A DNA stretch of 33,076 nucleotides from assembly GCA_023416585.1 (NCBI GenBank), contig JAEZHM010000125.1, positions 1 to 33,076 on the forward strand, written 5' to 3'. Every line of letters starts with the position of its first letter. The stretch's first letter is position 1. Made by a program: the position numbers and the translations under genes. Below are positions 23,819 to 31,216 of this stretch, one piece after another. The notes under the pieces are model-generated. The model was not told where the DNA came from and did not search any database. It saw only the letters and a program-made list of their open reading frames with translations. The stretch is from Bacillota bacterium. GTDB lineage: Bacteria; Bacillota; Clostridia; Christensenellales; Aristaeellaceae.

Positions 23819-25048
23819 TCAATCCTCCGCGTACATGGCCGCCATACGCGCCGTATCGTTATGGAAGCGGCGCATGACTTCCTCATTGGTGCTCTCAAGT
23901 GACAGAATGCGGCCGCAGAAGGTCTTGATCCAGGGGGAGGCTTCGCACACATCGAAGGCTGTCTTTAAATAGCGCGCGGTCTGATCGTCCAGCCATTCCG
24001 CCGTGCCGCCGCGCCCTTCACGAGCCAACCGCTCGAACACATAACTTTCGGTGCGCCGGTCTATGCGCAGCGTCATGCAAAGCGTATCGCCACGGCTTGT
24101 GCCGCCAAAGCTGACACCCCATATTTTGCCGTAGTTTTCAGTGAGCTTCCGCTTCATGGCAGGTGCATCCGGGTGCTGTTCCAGCAGCCGCACCGAAAGC
24201 ACGTAGTCCAGCCTGAAGCACAAATAACGCTTGCGTGCCATGTGATACGCGCAAACATACCGGCGCCCGGTGACGCAGCTTACAAAGATGCTTAAGGGCA
24301 CCGCCTGAATCGTGCTGAAACGGCCGTTTCTCGCGCTGCGGTTGTCGAAGGACACTGCCCTGTTTTCCCTTATGGCTTTAAGCATAGATAGAAGCACGCC
24401 GCTTTCCAGCGTGTGTACGATGTAGTGATGCTTATAACAGAATAACTCGTTATGCTGCCCGGCGTTGTCCATCAAAAAGCTGCCGACTTCGCCAAAGGGG
24501 GCGGCGCCTTGAAAAAAAGCAATGGCGTTATAAAGCTGGGCGGAGTCCGGCAACAGGGAATGTATGGTCATGGGGGAAAGCGCGTATACCATGCTTTTCC
24601 CCTGCTTTTTAGCTTCCAATAGCCCTTCGCGGACATATTCGTTGCACTTGTTGCGCACGGTCTGGCTATCGAAAATCCATCCGCCCCGCGTACAAACCAA
24701 GTCGCAGAGCGGCTCGAGCGTTAAAGCGCCTTGCCGCAAACAATCCAGCAATAGAAAATGCAGCAGCACATCGTTGTCTGTAAAGCTCTTGGATTTCCAA
24801 GCGCTGTAGAGAGGGTTTTCCATCATGCGGGAGGCATTGAACGACACGAATACGCGCTTGCCGCCGCTGCCATACATAAAACGCATGGAGCCGCCAAGAT
24901 AGCTCTCAATCCGCCGCCGCTCATTATCATAGGTGCGGGCGGATTTTTGATGGAAGTCGTTGCGCGACTTAAAGCCATACACATAAAAATCCCGCATGTA
25001 ATCGCGGATTTTCTCAAAGCTGCGGGTAAGTTCAGAATAACCGGCCAT
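23819..25048 (-). CDS. WYL-domain-type regulator, first of a pair
   Basis: 409 residues. N-terminal region (FEKIRDYMRDFYVYGFKSRN ... YDNERRRIESYL) followed by a winged-helix-like stretch (GGWIFDSQTVRNKCNEYVRE, then GLLEAKKQGKSMVYAL). The WYL domain follows (AIRENRAVSFDNRSARNG ... IQAVPLSIFVSCVTGRRYVC) with a C-terminal extension. It starts 145 bases from the rtcB start on the opposite strand, with GGAGG ten bases before its ATG. Two WYL regulators of different length in tandem beside rtcB would allow a hetero-oligomer that senses RNA fragments; that is inference from context. Confidence 0.75.
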   Translation of the reverse strand: MAGYSELTRSFEKIRDYMRDFYVYGFKSRNDFHQKSARTYDNERRRIESYLGGSMRFMYGSGGKRVFVSFNASRMMENPLYSAWKSKSFTDNDVLLHFLLLDCLRQGALTLEPLCDLVCTRGGWIFDSQTVRNKCNEYVREGLLEAKKQGKSMVYALSPMTIHSLLPDSAQLYNAIAFFQGAAPFGEVGSFLMDNAGQHNELFCYKHHYIVHTLESGVLLSMLKAIRENRAVSFDNRSARNGRFSTIQAVPLSIFVSCVTGRRYVCAYHMARKRYLCFRLDYVLSVRLLEQHPDAPAMKRKLTENYGKIWGVSFGGTSRGDTLCMTLRIDRRTESYVFERLAREGRGGTAEWLDDQTARYLKTAFDVCEASPWIKTFCGRILSLESTNEEVMRRFHNDTARMAAMYAED

Positions 25049-25101
25049 TGTCGCGCCGCCTCCGTTTCACAGAAAGTGTATCGCAGATAGGATATATTTT
25101 C

Positions 25102-25115
25102 AAGTTCGCAAACTT
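25102..25115. promoter_or_regulatory. Small dyad in the divergent WYL/rtcB control region
   Basis: AAGTT-CGCA-AACTT, a perfect dyad near the middle of the 145-base divergent intergenic region, followed by TTTTTAC. Candidate operator for the WYL pair. Confidence 0.35.
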
Positions 25116-25193
25116 TTTTACAAGATAAAGACGCTTTTTGCTGGTAAGATATGGCCATCGCAAGCAAAAGCGAAGGAAACGGAGGGCTAGGGA

Positions 25194-26425
25194 ATGATCA
25201 CCATTGAAAAGGACGGGCTTAAGGTGCCGATCAAGGCGTGGATTGAAAGCGTTCAAAGCGTAGAGGAAAGCTGCCTGGAGCAGGCGTATCACCTGGCCTC
25301 GCTGCCCTTTGTGTTTAAGTGGGTGGCGCTGATGCCCGATACCCATACCGGTATGGGCATGCCCATCGGCGGCGTGATCGCCACCGATGGGGTGATCATC
25401 CCAAACGCGGTCGGGGTGGATATTGGCTGCGGGATGGGGTTCATCGGCACAAACCTGCCGGCCGTCCTGCTGAAAGAAACGCGGAATGGCAGCGGCAGCC
25501 TGGTGCAGGGCATCGTTGGCGATCTGCTGCGCAGCATCCCGGTGAATTTTGCCCATCATCAAAAGAAGCAAGCTTGCCGGTCGCTGGACCGGGCTCGGGA
25601 GGAAATGGAGAAATACGCTGACCAACCGGAACTGGTGGAGCAAATCGAGGCGGGTTATTACCAGGTAGGTACCCTGGGCGGCGGCAATCACTTCATCGAG
25701 CTGCAGGAGGACGATCAAGGCATGCTGGGCATCATGGTACATTCCGGCTCCCGCAACTTTGGCAAGCGGATCTGCGACGCGTTTCACATGGAAGCGCGGC
25801 AATTGAATGCCGGTTCGGGAAGCTTTGTGCCTGACGAATGGCGGCTCAGCTATCTGCCTATTGAAAGCGCAGCGGGGCAGCAGTACATCCAGTGGATGAA
25901 CCTGGCGCTGGATTTTGCTCAAGAGAATAGAGCCCGGATGATGGCCGTGGCGCAAAACGTGCTGGAATGCTGGGCTGCCAAATATTTGGGGACCGCCTTC
26001 AATTATACAGAGCGAATTAACTGTCACCATAACTATGCATCACTGGAGCGCCACTTTGGCAAAGACGTGTGGGTACACCGCAAGGGCGCCACCCGTGCGC
26101 TGTCTGGTGAATTGGCGGTGATCCCAGGCGCCATGGGCTCTTACAGCTATGTGGTGGAAGGCTTGGGCAATCAGGATAGCTTTTGCTCTTCCTCGCACGG
26201 TGCAGGCCGGCGCTACGCATAAAAACCGCTATGGAGAAATTCACCGCCGAGCAGGTGATGCTGGATCTTAAGGTGCAAAACGTTATACTGGGCAAGCACA
26301 ACAAGGCCGACGTGGCCGAGGAGAGCCGCTTTGCTTACAAGGATATCGATGAGGTCATGGTTCAGCAGCGGGACTTGGTACGACAGGTCAAGAAACTTAA
26401 GACAATCGGCGTCATCAAGGGGTAA
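25194..26425 (+). pseudogene. rtcB: RtcB 3'-phosphate/5'-hydroxyl RNA ligase with a one-base frameshift near the C-terminus
   Basis: RtcB joins RNA 2',3'-cyclic phosphate or 3'-phosphate ends to 5'-OH ends using GTP and Mn. All landmarks are present: MPDTHTGMGMPIGGVIA, VGVDIGCGMGF (metal Asp76 and Cys79), GTLGGGNHFIEL, MVHSGSRNFGK, INCHHNYA and SSSHGAGRR with the guanylated His335. After GAGRR the frame stops at 26220-26222, while the adjacent frame carries the conserved ending TAMEKFTAEQVMLDLKVQNV ... FAYKDIDEVM up to TAA at 26423-26425. Restoring one base near 26214-26220 gives 410 codons, the normal length. The intact downstream frame argues for a recent lesion or a base-call error. The last 60-70 residues complete the fold, so a truncated product would probably be inactive. 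Start ATG with GGAGGGCTAGGGA. Confidence 0.88.
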
Positions 26426-26434
26426 CAAAACGAT

Positions 26435-26456
26435 GATAAGGGCGGTTTCGCCTTTA
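26435..26456 (+). other. Hairpin just after rtcB
   Basis: ATAAGGGCG and CGCCTTTAT form a 9-bp stem (one G-U) around GTTT. No T-run follows, so it is more likely an RNA processing boundary than a terminator. Confidence 0.45.
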
Positions 26457-26479
26457 TGATACCAGTCCCAATCTCCTGT

Positions 26480-26608
26480 CCGCAGGGTTCTAATACCCTC
26501 GGGGTGCCCAAGGCTTCCGCAAGGCATACCGGAGATGTGGGAAAACGTGCGCGGCGTTTCCGCGCACCAGTGGGACCGCAATACGGGGGTTCGATTCCCC
26601 CACCCGAA
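26480..26608 (+). ncRNA. tRNA-like modules 1 and 2 of the rtcB-slipin spacer
   Basis: Module 1: AGGGT-TCTAAT-ACCCT (26484-26499), a T-arm-like hairpin with the TTCTAAT heptamer. Module 2 (26499-26607): an acceptor-like helix TCGGG (26499-26503) with CCCGA (26603-26607); a side hairpin GTGCGCGG (26547-26554) with CCGCGCAC (26560-26567); and a canonical T-arm GGGGG-TTCGATT-CCCCC (26585-26601) at the tRNA-like position, one base from the closing helix. There is no encoded CCA and no clear anticodon arm, so it is tRNA-like rather than a tRNA. An alternative outer pairing CCCA-ATCTCC (26467-26476) with GGAGAT-G-TGGG is also possible. Confidence 0.55.
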
Positions 26609-26688
26609 AGGGTTGGCGAAATGGTATCGCGTGCGGCTATAAATGGTTAAGCTCCTCACGGAGCCGGGGTTCGAATCCCCATCACCCT
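26609..26688 (+). ncRNA. tRNA-like module 3, class II outline
   Basis: Closing helix AGGGT (26609-26613) with ACCCT (26684-26688). D-arm GCGA-AATGGTA-TCGC (26616-26630) with the conserved GG. A loop CTATAAA (26637-26643) has the C-U-NNN-A-A form of an anticodon loop, but its flanks TGCGG and TGGTT do not pair. A long variable arm GCTCC-TCAC-GGAGC (26651-26664) and the T-arm CGGGG-TTCGAAT-CCCCA (26665-26681) complete it. The acceptor has only 5 good pairs and there is no CCA. It resembles a tRNA of the Tyr/Ser/Leu class with a broken anticodon stem: a tRNA mimic or degenerate tRNA. Confidence 0.6.
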
Positions 26689-26704
26689 GTCAAGGTGGAA
26701 AGAC

Positions 26705-26906
26705 GCCCTTTGCGGCCGGCATCCGGCGCGGTGGATTTTCAATTCCTGCGCGCAGCATTCAAACTGCCGGGCGGCGGGGATACCGCCGGCGCAAGCGCAG
26801 CCCATGGCACTCCGATACCTTCGCGGCGTGGAGTGCAGCCGGCTTTGTAAGGCGCAGGCTGAACCGCGGCCCCGCGGCGAGAATGCGGATGCCGGCCCGG
26901 AAGGGC
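26705..26906 (+). other. Long-range stem upstream of slipin
   Basis: GCCCTT-TGC-GGCCGGCATCC (26705-26724) pairs with GGATGCCGGCC-CGG-AAGGGC (26887-26906), 17 Watson-Crick pairs plus one G-U over 20 positions. It closes a 162-base GC-rich domain that has its own stems, e.g. GCACTCC with GGAGTGC around 26806-26836. The stem ends about 5 bases before the slipin ribosome site GAGAGGAGAA, so it may gate its translation or mark the end of a stable RNA. Confidence 0.6.
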
Positions 26907-26920
26907 AAAAGAGAGGAGAA

Positions 26921-28024
26921 ATGAAAATGAAGGTAATGATTCGGGAAAACGAGCGCGGTTTCTTGTTCCGCAAAAGCTTGTTTGTAAAAATGCTGATGCC
27001 GGGCGAGCACCTGATTTGGAAGTTCCGCAAGGAAACTTGCCTGAAAGCGGTTGCGGATGGTTTGGTGGAGATGCGGGGAACTGAACTTAACATCCTGCTG
27101 AAGGATGAACAGTTTGCAAAATCCTGCGCCCGTGTGCAAGTGGGAGACAACCAGTTGGCGCTGCACTATGTCGATGGGCGGCTGAAGGAGGCCTTGGGCG
27201 CCGGTGAGTATCTGTTCTGGAACGTATTCCACCAGCACACCTTTGAGCTGGTGGACATGCTCAAGCCGGAGGTTTCGGGGCTGACCGCCGCGCAAATGCG
27301 GGTGATCGCCGCCTCCTTCTATTACAAGCTGGAGGTGGAGAACGGCGCTTGCGGCCTTCTGTACTACGATGGCGTTTTCCAGAAACGCTTATCGCCTGGC
27401 ACCTACTACTTCTGGAACGCCGGCGCCCGTGTGCAGGCGGCGATCTATGATCTGCGCACCCAGGCACTGGAGCTGAGCGGACAGGAGATTTTGACCGCCG
27501 ACAAGGTGATGCTGCGTGTTAACTTTACATGCACTTACCAAATTACAGATCCGCAGGTTCTGGCGGCGGAAGTTAAGGACCACAAGGCCTTGCTCCATAC
27601 CGCCGTGCAGCTTGCCCTGCGGGAGCAGATCGGGCGGCTTCGCCTGGATGAATTGCTGGCGCAGAAGGAAGGAACGGGAACAGCGGTACTTGCCAAATTG
27701 CGTGAGAAGGAACAGGCGCTGTCGGTGGCATTTAACGAGGCGGGCATCAAGGACATCATCCTGCCGGGAGAGATCCGCGACATCATGAACACCGTGCTGA
27801 TCGCCGAGAAGCGGGCGCAGGCCAATGTGATCACCCGGCGCGAGGAAGCCGCCTCCACCCGAGACATGCTCAATACCGCCAAGCTGATGGATGAAAACGG
27901 AACGCTGTACAAGCTGAAGGAACTGGAGTACCTGGAGCGGATCTGCGACAAGGTGGGCAGCATCTCTGTGGGCGGCGGAGACCTGCTGGGACAGCTTAAA
28001 GGGTTGCTGACACCTGGCCGGTAA
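26921..28024 (+). CDS. SPFH/band-7 domain protein (slipin-like)
   Basis: 367 residues. The first 100 residues form a repeat-like N-terminal part; the SPFH core runs about 110-300 (QMRVIAASFYYKLEVENGAC ... LSPGTYYFWNAG ... VMLRVNFTCTYQITDPQ). A charged helical region follows (VLIAEKRAQANVITRREEAA), typical for slipins that form coiled oligomers, and the end is Gly-rich (GGGDLLGQLKGLL). No N-terminal membrane anchor is visible. SPFH proteins scaffold membrane-associated complexes; one adjacent to rtcB is a recurrent partner in bacterial RNA-repair clusters. Start ATG at 26921 chosen for GAGAGGAGAA; the frame is open further upstream through structured non-coding sequence. Confidence 0.85.
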   Translation: MKMKVMIRENERGFLFRKSLFVKMLMPGEHLIWKFRKETCLKAVADGLVEMRGTELNILLKDEQFAKSCARVQVGDNQLALHYVDGRLKEALGAGEYLFWNVFHQHTFELVDMLKPEVSGLTAAQMRVIAASFYYKLEVENGACGLLYYDGVFQKRLSPGTYYFWNAGARVQAAIYDLRTQALELSGQEILTADKVMLRVNFTCTYQITDPQVLAAEVKDHKALLHTAVQLALREQIGRLRLDELLAQKEGTGTAVLAKLREKEQALSVAFNEAGIKDIILPGEIRDIMNTVLIAEKRAQANVITRREEAASTRDMLNTAKLMDENGTLYKLKELEYLERICDKVGSISVGGGDLLGQLKGLLTPGR

Positions 28025-28029
28025 GCAAT

Positions 28030-28061
28030 GGGGAAGGATTGCCGCTTTGGAAGCCTTCCCC
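28030..28061 (+). other. Hairpin between slipin and nucleotidyltransferase genes
   Basis: GGGGAAGG (28030-28037) and CCTTCCCC (28054-28061), perfect 8-bp stem, no T-run. Possible mRNA-stability element. Confidence 0.45.
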
Positions 28062-28078
28062 TATCGGAAAATACGATC

Positions 28079-28921
28079 ATGGAAGTGAAAATCATGGAAC
28101 AGAAGATGTTCTATACGATTAAGGCGGAACTGCGCGCCATCGAGGAAAGGGAAGGGGTCAAGATCCTTCTGGCAGTCGAATCCGGCAGCCGGGCCTGGGG
28201 CTTCCACTCCCCGGACAGCGATTACGATGTGCGTTTCCTATACGTCCGCCCGCGTGAACACTATCTAAGGCTCGATAGGACGCGGGATGTTATTGAGTGG
28301 AAGCTGGACGCCGTGCTGGATATCAACGGCTGGGATTTTAACAAGACGCTGAGGCTGCTTCATACATCCAACCCCACATTGTTCGAGTGGCTCAGTTCGC
28401 CAATCGAATACCAACGCGATCCGTTTGTCAATCAACTGGCAGAATTGGCGCAATCGTATTTTCTGGCAAAGCCTGGGCTCTTTCATTATCTGCATATGGC
28501 GGAGGGCAACAACCGGTAGTTTTTGAAAGGGGAGCGGGTCAAGCTGAAAAAGTATTTCTATGTGCTCCGCCCGATCCTGGCTTGCCGTCATATTCTGGCC
28601 AAAGGTACGCCGCCGCCGATGCTCTTTGATACCTTGGTGGAGCGCTATCTCGCGCCGGAGGTAAGGCCCTATGTAGAAGAACTGCTGACGCGCAAGAAAA
28701 CAACTTTGGAGATGGGGGAAGGCCCGCGCGTTCAGGCGCTCAACAATTACATCGACTTTAGCCTTCATGAGTTAAAGGCTGCGGTGGAAGCGTTGCCATT
28801 TGCTTGCAAAAAGGAATGGGCGGATTTGAACTCGCTGTTTTTGCGCAGGTGGAGCGTTTTTAATGAAACGGGAGAGAAGGAAGCACCGCTTGGCAGTTCG
28901 CGCTATGGATATGGGATGTGA
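28079..28921 (+). pseudogene. COG3541 (YcgL-type) nucleotidyltransferase interrupted by an in-frame TAG
   Basis: The frame encodes LLAVESGSRAWGFHSPDSDY followed by DVRFLYV, the nucleotidyltransferase core with the GS loop and metal Asp-x-Asp of the COG3541/YcgL family. It continues through YLRLDRTRDVIEW and LHTSNPTLFEWLSSPIEY to HMAEGNNR, then TAG (28517-28519). Translation of the same frame goes on with FLKGERVKLKKYFYVLRPIL and a normal family C-terminus to TGA at 28921. In relatives a Glu, Asp or Gln is expected at the stop, so one base change (for example CAG or GAG to TAG) explains it. Without read-through only the N-terminal 146 residues are made. Start could also be ATG 28094. Fourth element of the RtcB cluster; members may modify RNA ends, but the reaction is not established. 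Confidence 0.8.
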
Positions 28922-28978
28922 TGGCTTTTCCATTCTTCTGTAAGCGTAGCACGATATTTCATCTTCGGTATAGAACCG

Positions 28979-29034
28979 CACCCCAATCGTTTTTCAGTAT
29001 CCCATGCTGACTAACAATTGGGGTGTATTTTAAT
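28979..29034 (+). terminator. Terminator after the RtcB cluster
   Basis: CACCCCAAT (28979-28987) and ATTGGGGTG (29017-29025) form the outer stem, with an inner hairpin TCAGTA/TGCTGA, followed by TATTTTAATT. The gap 29035-29204 shows only the promoter of the next gene. Confidence 0.75.
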
Positions 29035-29166
29035 TGGCGGGACTTCTCTACAGAATGCAGTCTTGATTGCTTTGCGTGCTGAAGGATGCGAATATGGTTG
29101 AAAAGAGCAGTACCCTGTGTTCGATGCTAATTAATTCCTAAGATTGGGTTTTTTTGTAATGGATTC

Positions 29167-29175
29167 TGCTATAAT
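29167..29175 (+). promoter_or_regulatory. Extended -10 promoter
   Basis: TGCTATAAT, 30 bases before the start codon at 29205; the ribosome site TAGGAGGACACA follows. Confidence 0.6.
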
Positions 29176-29204
29176 GTATAAAAAAGATGCCTTAGGAGGA
29201 CACA

Positions 29205-29642
29205 ATGGATTTCAAACAAAAAGAGATTATGAATATTGTCTCGAAAGTACTATTCGCCATCATTATCGCAGCAGGTATGATTGTGGCTGCCCAGGTCTTT
29301 TCCAATACAATTGCCGATCGCTCTTTGATTGCTACCTTTAATGGCAGCCTTTCGCAAAGTGATTATAACACCAAAGAAATGATGGATATTAACGAACTGC
29401 GCAACTATCTTTCCATATACCCTACACAAACTTATAGCAGCGAATATGACAATAATGGCAACCCAATATCGGGTTATGAATTTGAAGAGATAAAATTGCG
29501 CGACGAGCTTGCGCGCAACATTACCAGCGGCACTTGGCCTGATTTTCCATATGTGAAGTTGGGCGAACGTTTGTATTTCAGCAAGCAGGCTGTGGATGAC
29601 TGGTTTTATGCACAGGGCAAAGTGCAGCTAAACGTCAAATAG
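29205..29642 (+). CDS. Membrane-anchored protein with a C-terminal excisionase-type HTH
   Basis: 145 residues. One N-terminal hydrophobic helix (VLFAIIIAAGMIVAAQVF, about residues 15-32) follows a short charged stretch. The C-terminal 45 residues (LRDELARNITSGTWPDFPYV then KLGERLYFSKQAVDDWFYAQ) have the form of the HTH_17/excisionase fold, in which 'Phe-x-Lys-x-x-Val-x-x-Trp' closes the wing. A membrane-tethered DNA-binding domain of this sort is uncommon; it could be a one-component membrane sensor, or the domain may have lost DNA binding. Its own promoter and an excellent ribosome site are present. Confidence 0.65.
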   Translation: MDFKQKEIMNIVSKVLFAIIIAAGMIVAAQVFSNTIADRSLIATFNGSLSQSDYNTKEMMDINELRNYLSIYPTQTYSSEYDNNGNPISGYEFEEIKLRDELARNITSGTWPDFPYVKLGERLYFSKQAVDDWFYAQGKVQLNVK

Positions 29643-29664
29643 CAGAAGTATTCATGAGGATTCC

Positions 29665-30267
29665 CTACTTCTTTAGCCTATAGTAATGGTTTATCCAACC
29701 TTCAATAGGGAATTCTTTTATATACACAAATCCGCATTTTGCCATGATTGTTTTCAATTCATCAACAGCGTAATAGGAATAGTGAGCATATCCTTCTACA
29801 TTGCCGATTCTATCAATCAAGTCATCATGATTTCCGGCAATCAATTGAATATAGAAAACCCCATCAGGCTTTAAAATCATGCTTAGCTTATTCAAAACCG
29901 TAAGGAAGTCTCTTTTGGATATGTGGAATAAAGCTCCTCTTGACCATAAAGCATCAAAAGTGTTTTCCGGAAAATCAATCTCCAGAAAGCTCATTTTATG
30001 TATTACTACATTGGAGTATAACTCTTTCGATTTTTTGATGAATTCATCGCAGAAGTCGATGCCTATACAATCAAAACCTCTGTCACAGAAGTAAGTCACA
30101 TCTTTGCCAAAACCGGCGCCAACATCCAATATCTTTGCTTCCTGCGGCAGCAACTCAATAAATGTTTCTATCTTGCCGTTATCTATATTATTTGTGTCTT
30201 TCCATTGCTCAATAAAAGTATCGCTGTTCTCTTCATAAGATTGTTTGGTTGTTTTATAATTGTCCAT
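29665..30267 (-). CDS. Class I SAM-dependent methyltransferase
   Basis: 200 residues. Motif I ILDVGAGFGKDVTYFC binds S-adenosylmethionine, CIGIDFCDEFIKKSKE supplies the acidic residue of motif II, and FDALWSRGALFHISKRDFLT with LKPDGVFYIQL are the later motifs. CAGGAGGGTAAACA precedes the ATG. The gene is visibly AT-richer than its neighbours, hinting at a separate origin. The substrate is not evident; this small methyltransferase-11/25 type often acts on small molecules or lipids. Confidence 0.85.
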   Translation of the reverse strand: MDNYKTTKQSYEENSDTFIEQWKDTNNIDNGKIETFIELLPQEAKILDVGAGFGKDVTYFCDRGFDCIGIDFCDEFIKKSKELYSNVVIHKMSFLEIDFPENTFDALWSRGALFHISKRDFLTVLNKLSMILKPDGVFYIQLIAGNHDDLIDRIGNVEGYAHYSYYAVDELKTIMAKCGFVYIKEFPIEGWINHYYRLKK

Positions 30268-30406
30268 TGTTTACCCTCCTGAAAAGCAACAATGTTTTTG
30301 ATAATAATATCATAATGAACGGCTTGCTACAACGAAATGATATCTTGATTGGCGGTTATCTTTATATAAAAAGAGAATCGTGCTTTCTTTTTAAGGTTCA
30401 AAGCTG

Positions 30407-30415
30407 TGATATAAT
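30407..30415 (+). promoter_or_regulatory. Extended -10 promoter of the second methyltransferase
   Basis: TGATATAAT, 26 bases before the small ORF at 30441. Confidence 0.55.
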
Positions 30416-30440
30416 CTGTTTGGAATAGAGAGCGGCAATC

Positions 30441-30518
30441 ATGATGGCCAAAATCAATTTCATGAAGAGTATCTTGATTAAAGAAGCAGCGAAGCATAAA
30501 AAAGGGATTGTGATGTAA
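30441..30518 (+). CDS. 25-residue leader ORF overlapping the methyltransferase start
   Basis: ATG ATG ... TAA encodes a 25-residue basic peptide beginning MMAKINFMKSILIK. Its stop overlaps the next start as TAATG, a classic translational-coupling arrangement. The ribosome site is weak. It may be a leader peptide or a remnant. Confidence 0.4.
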   Translation: MMAKINFMKSILIKEAAKHKKGIVM

Positions 30519-31120
30519 TGGAAACAAGGGACATTTTCGAGCAAATGGCCCTCCGCTATGACACGGAGGAAAGAAAAAGCATAGCCCATACCGTTGCCCA
30601 AAGAGTACGCTCCGAATTAACAGATACAAAGAATTTGAGCGCATTGGACTATGGCTGTGGGACCGGGCTTTTAGGCCTTGAATTGGTTGACATGTTCAAA
30701 ACCATGCTGTTTGTGGATACCTCTGCACAAATGATTGCGCAGGTTGAGCGGAAGATTGAGAAAGCGCATATAAGCACGGCAAGCACGCTGTGCAGTGATT
30801 TTTGCATGGAGCCGCCTTCCAACGTAAGGGCCGATTATGTGCTGATGTCTCAAGTTTTGCTCCATGTAAAGGATTATGTTTTGCTGCTGAACCGGCTGTA
30901 TGATGTGCTGAACCGGGATGGGCATTTGATAGTGGTCGACTTTGACTTAAATGAGCGTATTGTAACTAATATGGTGCATCATGGATTTGAGCAATCTAAG
31001 TTAAAGCTTTTGCTCAAACAAATTGGCTTTGCTTCCGTTCATGCGCAAACATTCTATCATGGGCAAAAAATGTTCATGAAGGAGGATGCTTCTCTATTCT
31101 TGCTGCACGCCCGGAAATAG
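30518..31120 (+). CDS. Class I SAM-dependent methyltransferase
   Basis: 200 residues. ALDYGCGTGLLGLELVDMF is motif I; LFVDTSAQMIAQVERKIEKA is motif II; VLMSQVLLHVKDYVLLLNRL and NRDGHLIVVDFDLNE are motifs III-IV. The C-terminal part resembles the MENG/UbiE-like small-molecule methyltransferases. It starts at the TAATG overlap with the small ORF and has no other ribosome site closer than GGGATTGTG. It is not closely similar to the neighbouring minus-strand methyltransferase. Confidence 0.85.
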   Translation: METRDIFEQMALRYDTEERKSIAHTVAQRVRSELTDTKNLSALDYGCGTGLLGLELVDMFKTMLFVDTSAQMIAQVERKIEKAHISTASTLCSDFCMEPPSNVRADYVLMSQVLLHVKDYVLLLNRLYDVLNRDGHLIVVDFDLNERIVTNMVHHGFEQSKLKLLLKQIGFASVHAQTFYHGQKMFMKEDASLFLLHARK

Positions 31121-31165
31121 AGCATCCCCCGTTCTCTGCCGGCAAGTGCGCCAGGTAGATTCTCC

Positions 31166-31194
31166 TTGACAGCGCGGCCCTTCATGGATATACT
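31166..31194 (+). promoter_or_regulatory. Consensus promoter of the aspS leader
   Basis: TTGACA (31166-31171), 17-base spacer, TATACT (31189-31194). Start of transcription expected near 31201, 295 bases before the aspS start codon. Confidence 0.8.
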
Positions 31195-31216
31195 GTAGAA
31201 AATTTTAAGGAAGCAG

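Noticed and set aside
26205..26235. Programmed frameshift in rtcB
   Set aside because: No slippery heptamer in the right phase before the stop and no downstream stimulatory stem beyond coding sequence; a lesion or error is simpler.
26609..26688. Functional tRNA gene
   Set aside because: Unpaired anticodon stem, only five acceptor pairs, missing or ambiguous linker positions 8-9 and no CCA.
26609..28519. tRNA-like module 3 as an amber suppressor for the in-frame TAG
   Set aside because: The loop CTATAAA would place ATA, not CTA, at the anticodon; the stem does not pair, and TAG is used as the ordinary stop of other genes here (arsR, GH4).
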